Shown: one piece after another, positions 1-9,300 of the stretch
Numbering within the stretch: the first letter of the stretch is position 1
Layout of the letters: each line of letters begins with the position of its first letter
DNA from: Ophiothrix spiculata
Taxonomy: Eukaryota > Echinodermata > Ophiuroidea > Amphilepidida > Ophiotrichidae
DNA length: 21,208 nt
Assembly: GCA_000969725.1 (NCBI GenBank)
Contig: JXSR01S028582.1
Direction: 5' to 3' (one strand)
Translations under genes and position numbers: made by a program
The notes under the pieces: model-generated
What the model was told of the DNA's origin: nothing
The model's input: the letters and a program-made list of their open reading frames with translations, nothing else
The model's database searches: none

Positions 1-124
1 TTTTTTTTAAATTTATGTTCTGATAACCGCAGGTCTTCAATAACATTGATTTGTTTGTTTTTATGTCTATTTTATTGAAACAATGTATTAATTAACATAT
101 TTTTTGATTTCACTTAAATCGCAG

Positions 125-268
125 GCATCAGTAAAGGTGAATGTGACAGTCGCAGCACGCTGTCGCCCGTTCACAGAGGTAGAGCAAGGAAAAGGTGCTA
201 CAAGAATTGTCAAAATGAGTGGGGATAAAACCACAGTGCAAAACCCGCAACAAGGAGGCTCAGGAAAG
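125..268 (+). CDS. Orphan internal exon of a kinesin motor domain
   Basis: The exon has 48 codons in phase 0, preceded by a T-rich tract and CAG and followed by GTAAAT. The translation starts ASVKVNVTVAARCRPF and continues with IVKMSGDKTTVQNP, which matches the first beta strand of the kinesin head (family pattern VxVAVRxRPF) and the IIxMxGxxTTIxNP stretch seen in kinesin-3 type motors. Kinesins are microtubule ATPases; the P-loop (GQTGSGKS) and the switch motifs would lie in later exons. None of those was found in the next 3 kb, where SNRNP70 exons begin on the same strand. It could be part of a kinesin gene broken off by a scaffold misjoin, a kinesin gene nested in an SNRNP70 intron, or an exon carried there as a fragment. 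Family assignment is fairly sure; the subfamily (kinesin-3/KIF28-like) is a guess. Confidence 0.72.
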
Positions 269-637
269 GTAAATTGACATGGAGACTTTTAATCACTGAA
301 ATTAAGTACAGTGGAAATTTAAAGAGGTGTGCAGCCAGCATGCATCCCATCTTTTTGCAGAGTGGGAACTGATTTTAAGGGAGTGCAAAACCACCATTAA
401 CTTTTTCCATGATTTTGTTCCTTGGAAATTAATATTCAAGTGTAAATATTCTTAGAATGTTGAAAGGGACTCTGCCTCCCTTAAACATCCTTTCTTTTTT
501 GAGAGTGGTGCCACCTGACTTTTAATTTGTACAGAGGTGCTGCCAAACTTGGCGCCACTTAAACCTGAAGTATAATAAGATATATAGTAAGAATATGTAC
601 CTGAAACTATGTTGTCTTTGTTTTCTGAAACAATTCA

Positions 638-1241
638 CAGGCCTGTGAAATCTCCGCTTTTTAGCGGAAATCCGCTATTTTTATATCTCCTGCCGATTTT
701 AATTTCCGCTTTTTTTTCCTTTTCATATGATCGCTTTCCGCTTTTCCCTGTATTTTCTTCATACTGCTTTCCCCCTATTTTTCCGCTATTTAGGCAGTTT
801 AACTGCCTGGTAAATGAGGCTAAGATTTGGTGTCGCCAACTTTGACCTGGTATTCTCATTGTGCATTCGCGAAGTTCATGTCTCAAAGATTCTGTACAGG
901 GCCCTGTTTAGGGATCGTTACTACCACAATTTTTGTCTATCGGCTGTGTTTGTCGTTAGCGTGAGTGTGTGAATCTTTTTTTGTACTTTCATTTCCGAAT
1001 TGTGACATTAATATTTCTGGCAAGAATGTCTGTGCAACAAAAGTACAAGATAATTACCAGTTCCAAAATCGCAACATGACAAACCTGACGGTGTTATATA
1101 ATAAATACATGGAAATGGACCTGGATTCATGTGATATTTGCAATTGACAATGATGATGATGAGTTCTCCGACATGCGGACCGTAAGTTTAGAACTCCCGA
1201 TTTTTTTCAGCTTTTATGGGGAAGCCTCACTCACAGGCCTG
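638..1241. mobile_element. Candidate 604-bp inverted-repeat element
   Basis: CAGGCCTGTGA at 638-648 recurs as its exact reverse complement at 1231-1241. The CAG start would suit a hAT-type end, but the flanking octamers (ACAATTCA and AATAAATG) do not match, so no target duplication supports it. The left part is pyrimidine-rich and holds five copies of TCCGCTWTT (starting near 653, 671, 705, 737 and 782). The same 11-mer occurs once more near 3136. The short reading frames inside do not resemble a transposase. Confidence 0.4.
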
Positions 1242-2072
1242 AATAAATGATGTGTTGAAATTGCAATGTGGTGATACGTACACGTCTGACATGAACTTCC
1301 CTACTTCAGTTGGACTGTTGCATGTTTGAATAGGAACATAATTATATGTTTTTCCAATAATGATATATTGTTTTTTGCAAACGATTTACATCATTCTTGG
1401 TTTTAAAATCATGTTATTTTTTCGTAATGGACACAAGCTTCTTTGGCGTCAAGTACTAAAATTGTGCGCCCATCCCTATTGGACGATTCATAACAGGCCA
1501 AACAAATCTTAAATCTTTTAGTCTCTAAATATCTGGCATTCTAGGTACACATAGTTAAGAACAGAACCAAGTGTTTTTGTTAATAAGGCTCTGAAGCTCA
1601 ATTTTCCCAATGGCTGTCCAATTTTAGCTCCCAGTGATTAAACAAAGACCAAGAGATATGCACATTTTAGTCCTTTTCCTGGATCCTAGCTATTCCAGAC
1701 ATTCCTAATAAAAAGCTTTTATTGGAACACTGCACAAGTGTAGCAATCTGGATCAATTCGTATTTAATTTCTGTAGAACATTTAGCATCTTAAAATTAGT
1801 TGCCACTTCATTGTTTGGAGATCTCATAAGACTGAAATAGTTCTGTGATCTTATTTGGATCTCGGCCTATTATCTAACTCGAGTTATCAACATGTGTATC
1901 CATTTCATTGATAGTGATTGTAAGCTTTCATTCTGCAATTTATTTCAATAACTTTGTTCTAAGAGTGTGGCTTTGGTATACAGTTTCAAAATGTTGTTTA
2001 TTTTCGATTATCACCGTAACAACTCCTTTACACTGTAGCAATTTAGTAGTCTTATAAATACTGTTGTCAGGT

Positions 2073-2455
2073 CAAGGGTTTAGCCAGAGAGCTGTCCAGC
2101 CGTCATTTGGACGGCTGATCACAAAAATGGACGCCCTGTAAAATGCAAAGACCGTCCAGTAAGGCGTCCAAAAATGCGTTTTACCATATAAAAGTCAATG
2201 TTGAATCTTAGAATCATCACACAATCTGATAAATTTATCTACTTTTTGGACTTCAAAATGGGATTTATACCGCATTGTGTCTTCGTTCGTTTGCCGGAAG
2301 GTCACAATGTTGGTATAACTTAATCATTGTCTTCTTTGTCAAGTATGAATATTAATAATAATATTAATCATGCTGACGTTACGATGTCTTGATTGAAGTC
2401 GTCGCCTGGCCTTAGAATTTGGACGCTCTACTTTCAAATCCTGGCTAAACCCATG
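2073..2455. mobile_element. hAT-type MITE, 383 bp
   Basis: The ends are CAAGGGTTTAGCCAG (2073-2087) and its inverse CTGGCTAAACCCATG (2441-2455), 14 of 15 bases pairing. They are flanked by a perfect 8-bp direct repeat, TGTCAGGT, at 2065-2072 and 2456-2463. A CA-GGG terminus with an 8-bp duplication is the mark of hAT transposons. The interior shows repeated GTCCA/TGGAC words on both strands and no transposase frame, so it is a non-autonomous copy. Confidence 0.85.
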
Positions 2456-2537
2456 TGTCAGGTTATGTGCGAGAACCAGTAACTAGGGAGTTATGCATCC
2501 ACTTTGATACTGAATTAGGGATGAACTGTCAAGAGTT

Positions 2538-2870
2538 ACTTATAGGCCAAACAATAATTTATTGGACAGTTTAAACAAAAATCCAGAGTACAGGGCCCCA
2601 TTGTTTGTACAGAGATGCCAGTTTTTCTGTTTTAACCTGAATTTAGGTTTTTTAACCTGATTTCCGTTTTTTATGTACTCCAAATTTACGCATTTTAATA
2701 TATTTTCAGCCCTTTTTTCAGCTTTGTTGCCAAAATTTTTGCGCATTTTCAGGACTTTTTGAAAGTTTCAGGTTTTTTCAGTCATACATACTGGCATCTC
2801 TGTTTGTAAATGTAACCCCTGTATGGATTTTTGTTTAAATTGTCCAATAAATATTTATTTTGCCTATAGT
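2538..2870. mobile_element. Outer palindromic MITE, interrupted
   Basis: A left arm at about 2538-2595 and an inverted right arm at about 2816-2870 match imperfectly for some 50 bp, sharing for example TTTATTGGACA and TTTAAACAAAAATCCA. Without the 193-bp insert at 2610-2802 it would be a compact foldback element of about 140 bp. I could not define a target duplication, so the exact ends are uncertain. Confidence 0.65.
2610..2802. mobile_element. Inner 193-bp MITE nested in the 2538-2870 element
   Basis: The ends CAGAGATGCCAG (2610-2621) and CTGGCATCTCTG (2791-2802) are exact inverses. TTTGTA occurs on both sides (2604-2609 and 2803-2808), consistent with a 6-bp target duplication. The interior is T-rich, with AACCTGA repeats near 2633 and 2653. 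The superfamily is uncertain, because a hAT would normally give 8 bp. No coding capacity. Confidence 0.6.
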
Positions 2871-3259
2871 CTCCTATACTATGTATATTTTTATTCCAGG
2901 AATAACTTTATTTTCATCCATTGATTATAAGTTACTATACATGTACCTCGAACAAAGAATTAAGGTACTCCATGGACTACTTATTGTGGGCTTTGTCAAA
3001 TTCAACTTGGTTCAGGACTGTCGACTATCTACGTTCCGAGAATGCGAAAGCCAGGAATAATGTTATTTCTGAATTAACTTTTGTGAATACGGGCCTATGC
3101 TTTTAACTTAGATGTGTACATAAGTACATTATAATGCAGGCCTGTGATAGTTTTGATTTTAACAGAACTCAGATTTTCATTTTCATTTTTTACTGCATTC
3201 CTAGCTGTACAAGTTTGTACTTAATACTTAATTGATATTAATTTTGTCCTCTTTGACAG

Positions 3260-3322
3260 AACTATGACACATCTGAGTCAAAACTGAGAAGAGAGTTTGA
3301 GAGCTATGGACCTATTAAAATG
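3260..3322 (+). CDS. SNRNP70: SNRNP70 RRM exon (helix 1 region)
   Basis: The exon has 21 codons, phase 0 at both ends, after CTTTGACAG and before GTAAGTG. It reads [21 protein letters not shown], here split as [10 protein letters not shown] and [11 protein letters not shown]. Human and fly U1-70K have [14 protein letters not shown] at the same place, directly after RNP2 (LFVARV). RNP2 must therefore be in an exon ending just upstream of this intron, which is absent from the window. Confidence 0.93.
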
Positions 3323-6300
3323 GTAAGTGTTTTTTATTTAAATTGTTTGTCCTCCCATCAGTGTTCCCGCTGAGGCCGAATGTCATGAAATTGGCGCAGA
3401 AGCTGAAAAATTGGCGCAAGGGGTTCCCAAAACAAAAAGTCAAAAATAGGGTTTGGTTATACACAACGTTAACTTACTTCAGTTTTATTCAAAATTAATT
3501 TCATTTTTGAGGTGATCTTTCCAAAATTGGCAATGTCGAGATGTATTTTTTTTTGTCGCTTTGGTGCAAAGTCAAAATCCTTAGCAAGAACACTGCCCCC
3601 GATGAAAAATTTTCAGATAAAATGCTAATGTCGAGGTATTTAAAATGAAACAGAATTGGTAATGTTAGAGGACACCACACATTGCTTGTACCAGCTGCCA
3701 TCAGAAAGGCACCCTTGATACTGAAATTCTGGACACCACCCTTTAAGCAATTTATAATATGTTTCTTACATCCACTTCTGCTGGTGCCATGGTAATGTTG
3801 TAGACTGACACTCAAATGCATCACTGAAATATGTAGGCCACTTATTTTCAACCTAAGGATATTCCTATTTTTTCAATTTTGTTTTGTAAATATAGTTGCA
3901 CAACTTGGGAAGTCTGAATAACCCCACCCATTATAATTTGCTTCCACGCTTTGTATAAATCCGACCTTTTTAGTGGAAAAATGTGAACTCCCACCCGTTT
4001 ACAATTTTGTAAGATTTTAAACCCCCAACCTTTAAAAAGTGTGGACTGCCCAATATGGGGAGAAAACATTTTGATACCATGTAATTCAAAGGATTGTTTC
4101 ATATCATTTAATGAATCAAACATATTGCCAACTCTGATTTTTTTTCCTCTTCAGATCACCCAGGTACATGACAGGAATTCTGGCAAGCCACGTGGGTACG
4201 CGTTCATTGAATATGAGCATGAAAGAGACATGCATTGTAAGTATGACTGGATCCAAATTATGTGACAGGTTGTCAGATTTATCAGTATTATGACTATTTG
4301 GGTGTGTACAACACCTACAAATTGAGACAATTTAGACATTTACCATACCCCCACTCCACCCCAACCCAAAATGGAATCAAAAATGGTGTTTACAGAGTCT
4401 ATTGAATTCAGTCATTGGGCATCGTTTGATGATTAGTCTTCCCAACATCCCTGCGTGATACCTTGCTCCTCATGTGCCACACATAATCGTATCAAGGGAT
4501 TACGCAATATGGAAAGATGGATATATTGCCACTCACAAACCAAAACACCATGGGTTCAATTTCTTTACCATAATTTAAAGGATAACAAAAATGTCCTGAA
4601 GTTTTCCTGAAAAATACTTTACAAGACCAAGTCAAAGTTATATTTCTATTGACCCTTTCATCCGTAATGTTTAGTGCTGAGATTGAGAAAATATTATTCC
4701 CCTCAACAATGGTTTCCGTAACAAATTCTGTCAACAAGATTCTGGACACTCCACACATAAAATTACTTCATAACATAAACAGTTTCTCATTGCTTCCGCG
4801 GAAAAATATCTTTCAAAGCATGTTACTAGAAACAAAACTTGATTATGTTCAGAATAAAATATTGCCAGTCCTTGTCACAGTGTTGCGTGTCATATAGATC
4901 TTTCCTTTATAACTTACAAATTATTATGCGGTATCGGTGCCAGTTGGTGTTCTGAGACAGTGTAAACAAAATGCACAGTGCACGTAGCATTTACATTTAA
5001 TACGGCCCTGCACTCAGAATTTTTGTTTACTCTGTCTGAGGAGTCTATAAGCTGCATGGGACATTGATCAAAAGAAAATTTGATTTGTCAATGAGCTGAA
5101 TGTTTGTTTTGATCTTTTGGTCTACTGTGTCCATTCACTACAATATGAGCACCCTATACAAACTAAACTATTACAGGACCCTTCAAATATCGTAGGTAAT
5201 AGATATTTGTCTGTATTGGCTGTCAAAGGGATGTCATAATCAAACAAATTTCTCTGGCAACCGGTCCAAACTATTCATAGCATCAATTTGAATTGCCTAC
5301 TCAAAAAGCATTAAAAACCAAACAAGTGTTATGTTTATAGTTTGGACTGGTTGCTGCAGTAATCCAGACTACTGTAAACAGGGATATTTTCGTGAGCAGA
5401 ATTTTTCACGAAGGGCAACAATCGCAACCTTTTCGCGCGTGTTAAATTAGCATTTTTAAGCTTCACTACATGGACCTACACATAAAATTAATATATTCAC
5501 GGGGTGTTATATTCGCGGTTAGGTGAAAATTTGTGAAATTCACGAAAATTAAACCCTCGCAAAAATAACCTTGTTTACATAATCACTTTGACAGTAAGTT
5601 TCTGATCCTACTTTTGTGACTTCTGTTATGACTTTGATTGTACTTTGCCCAAAATATAGGTGTGGAGATCGTGTGAGTATTCCTCTTGCCATTTTACCTT
5701 TTGTTTTTAGAAATCCTGATACAGTTTTTTCAGATACTCACAAAGTTTCTTTGTCCTTTTTCTGACCACAGCCGTACTTTGGCATGTGAACTGATTGACC
5801 TACCGAGTCTTTCACCCCGCCAGGCTGCACTGCAGTCATTGCAGTGTGTGCGTATCTTATTTCTAATGCGTTTGTGCTTAGGTTTGTATTGTTTGGTGGT
5901 AAGATGGTTGGTAAGGCAGGTTTCTTTAAACATGATTCGAACCCCATCTACTATTTCAGGTTTTTTAAAAGTTGGTCCTAGGCGTAAACTTTCAATGTTA
6001 TTTAAGACTTTAATCCAAGCATGGTTTAGAACTTCCCAAATTTGAAATGAAGTTTTGTAGTTTAGTTAATTCTCAATTAGTTTGTTATAAGTATTTTGAG
6101 GTTCAAGTCAAAGCAAGTAAGGGCAGGATTCAGGTATGCAATACAGCATGCGTTTGTTATACTTAAAAAGCAATTCAAAATTTTAGACGGTTGGGAAAAG
6201 TGTGCTTAGTAGGATATTGTAAATTGATCATTCAAAAATAATTGTATCTTTTGTCATAACAAGCATTTATATTGTTTGTATTGGATTTTATATCGGGCAA

Positions 6301-9300
6301 GAATACTTTAGCAAATGCGATACAATAGGTAATTTTTGAAGAAATTCTGTCTGAAGAAATACAAATTATTATATTATTATGACTCTTTTTCACTAAGGCA
6401 CGCTAAAGACTTAACTCTAAAAACAAACTTACGTGCAACTTTGAACAAAATCAAAAATCAGATTGGCCTGAATTAGAATAGAAAATAATGAATGCCACTA
6501 AAGTTATGTATATTTAAATGAATATTAACATCAAGAGTATGGATGGTGTCGTAAGGCCACCATGCTTCTTGTAGGGTGTTTTCGGGTAAGTTGTTCACTG
6601 GTGGAGTTGAAGCGAAACCATGACATCTTCTACCTTATTTCCTGTGCGCATAACAAGTCAAACAAGGAATGAACACCGGGGATTTTGACAGATAGGTAGT
6701 ATTGTGTAAGTCATATTTGGTTGGTAATTGTTTTTTTTTCTTTCGTTTTGGCTAATCTTGTCAGTTGAAAATATCACAAAACTCTTACCTAAATTATTGT
6801 TTATGAGTGAACCAAAGTTTTTAATGTCAATGAGCAAGACACTCTCTCAACACTATTGTGCTTTGTTAAGCTGTAAACAAACTCAAAATTAACTTTCGTT
6901 TACATGCGACTTTGAACAAGATAGATTATTTAACTTGGACAAAACTTAAGGTTTTAACACTAACTTGACAATTTTGTCTGTCGTGGACGACAAACTTGCA
7001 TCAGTGATCAGTCGTCCATACGTCTTCCAGAATCTGGGACAAGCATAGGTGGTTTCCTGTATGTCATAGGAGACATTGGGCTGCACCAAATAATAATTGT
7101 TCCAAACTTCAGCTGCCAATTTAGAAAACAATCAGCTGGTGAACCGAGCAAATTATCAGCTATATCAGGATATGCCCTTCATTAGATGAGCCACCAAGAT
7201 TACAAAACTATGTGGTGAAGGGGCATATAAAGTCATCATCAAGGATCATTACTGGAAGACGAAATAGGAGGATGGATCACTCTGGAAAAGTTTGTCGCCT
7301 ATAACAGACAAAAATGTTGGGTTGCTGTTAAAAACCGATGGTGCTGCTGAAAAAATCTATCCAGTTTGTAGCAAATACCTAATGAATCAATCAATTTAAT
7401 AACTTTGAGCAAATCAAGTATCAAATTTCTCCCAAGTTTAAATAGAGAATATTAAATGGAATTAATTAAAATTTTTAAGTTTTAAATGAATAGAAAATCC
7501 TTGTTAACATCAAGAGTATGGATGGTGTCGTAAGGCCATCATACTTCTTGCAGGGTGTTTTCGGGTAAGTTGTTCAAATGGTGGAGTTGGAGCGAAACCA
7601 TGACATCATCTACCCTATTTCCTGTGTCCATACAAGTTACGCAAGGAATGAACGCCCTTCTGGGATTTCAACAGATAGGTAGTATCGTGTAAGTCATATT
7701 TGGTTGGTAATTAAGTGCTTGTTCTTGCTAATATTGTCAATTAATGAAACGATCCCAATAATCAAGACCAAAATTATAATGACTGAACCAACGGTTTTTT
7801 TTTTGTCAAATAAAAAGATTCAGATGCCACCCTCTTGACCCAAGTTTACTTTCTCATGCTTTCATTGTACTCTCAAAACTATTTTCCACTTGCAACTTGC
7901 AAAATGAAAATTGAAAGTAATGAATTGTATTGCGATACGATATCTTTCAATTAAGGGGGAGGGGGTCTACCCTAAATACCATGTACCTTTGGGATCACTT
8001 TTCAGACTTTTTCCAAAACTTTACCTATAAGTGTTATATACCATATTGTAGCCCATATCGCAAAGATTCAGAATATCCCGTTCATATATGCATTATTTCT
8101 GGTTGCTATGGTAACTGTACAGGGCCTCTGATTGGCTAAACACTTAGATATAAGCCTTCGAACATTGACAAAAAAGAAAACTTTAAAAAAATTAATTGAT
8201 GCTTAGGTTATAAGTTACTGTAAGATTATGAAAGATAATAAATTTACACACATTTTAAGCCCATTTTGGTGAAAATCGGATTTAATTTAGCGGAGTTTCA
8301 GATTTTTTAAAAATAGCATGTTTAAATATAGCTGGGTGAGATAAAATAAAGAAATATATAAAAAAAACGACAAACTCCGAAATTTTGGTTGCAAATACTT
8401 TTCACAATGCATTGATTGATTTCATAGGAAAATGTAATTATTTCACAAAAATTTAATTAAAAGGAAAATCCTACAAATTACAGGGTGAGCGTCTTCTGTA
8501 TACAAATGTATAGGCAAATCGTCCAGAAATTTGCGACTTCCATTCTTAAAATTGCCATAACTTCAGAACCGAATGTCCGTTTGAACTCAAATAAAAAGCA
8601 TTATAAAGTAGAGAATCTGCACTAATATCTCAATTTTTCTGAACTAAACGAGTTATCAAATATGGTTAGGGTAGACCCCCCCTTAATAGAAAATTCTTTG
8701 CTTTGTTAACATTAAAAAGTGGTTGTTTTTTTGTAAATTGTTCAAATGGTGTAGTTGGAGTAAAACCGTGACATCAATCATATTGGAATGGACAACGTGA
8801 CCCAACCCACTTTATCAGTAATTATCACAAGCCATATATCATGAATAATAATCATGAGTAAAGTGGGTCACTTTGTTTTACGTTTTGTTTTACGGGTGGT
8901 TCCTTAGGTGGATGAGGGTTAAAAGGGAAAAGAAATTTTTTGATATCTTTAAATTAAATTGGAAATTGTTGTTATCATCAAGATGATATTAATTATTATT
9001 ATCGAGAGTATGGTTGGTGTTGTAAGGCCACCATGCTTCTTGTAGGTTGTTTCCGGGTAAGTTGTTCACTGGTGGAGTTGAAGCGAAACCATGACATCTT
9101 CTACCTTATTTCCTGTGCACATTCATGTTACGCAAGAAATTAGCGTCCATCTGGGATTTGGAAAGATAGGTATACTTGTGTAAGTCATATTTGGTTGGTA
9201 ATAACATGCTTTTTTTTTTGCTATTCTTGTCAGTTAAAGAAAATATCACAAAAAATCTGACCAAATTATTAGGAGTGACCAAAGTTTTTTTTCTTCAATA

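Larger units (their letters stand above)
269..3259. other. Non-coding stretch between kinesin exon and first visible SNRNP70 exon
   Basis: No exon was recognised here. I looked for the next kinesin exon and for the SNRNP70 exon that should end in LFVARV and saw neither. The stretch contains a candidate inverted-repeat element at 638-1241, a hAT MITE at 2073-2455 and a nested MITE pair at 2538-2870. The remaining parts (269-637, 1242-2064, 2871-3250) are AT-rich with no clear structure. Confidence 0.6.

Noticed and set aside
3359-3375. CAGTGTTCCCGCTGAGG as a hAT terminus
   Set aside because: No inverted partner or target duplication was found in the intron.
5934-5944. GATTCGAACCC, a minus-strand pol III B box
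   Set aside because: No A box was found at the expected distance on the minus strand, so a SINE or tRNA is not supported.
5686-6045. 119-codon frame in the large intron
   Set aside because: No recognisable domain; its composition looks like random translation. It may overlap a decayed repeat.
6541-6720. Spliced-leader RNA genes, suggested by GGGTAAGTT in repeated units
   Set aside because: No clear Sm site, promoter or conserved leader of the right length. The units decay too freely and lie within a coding gene's intron.
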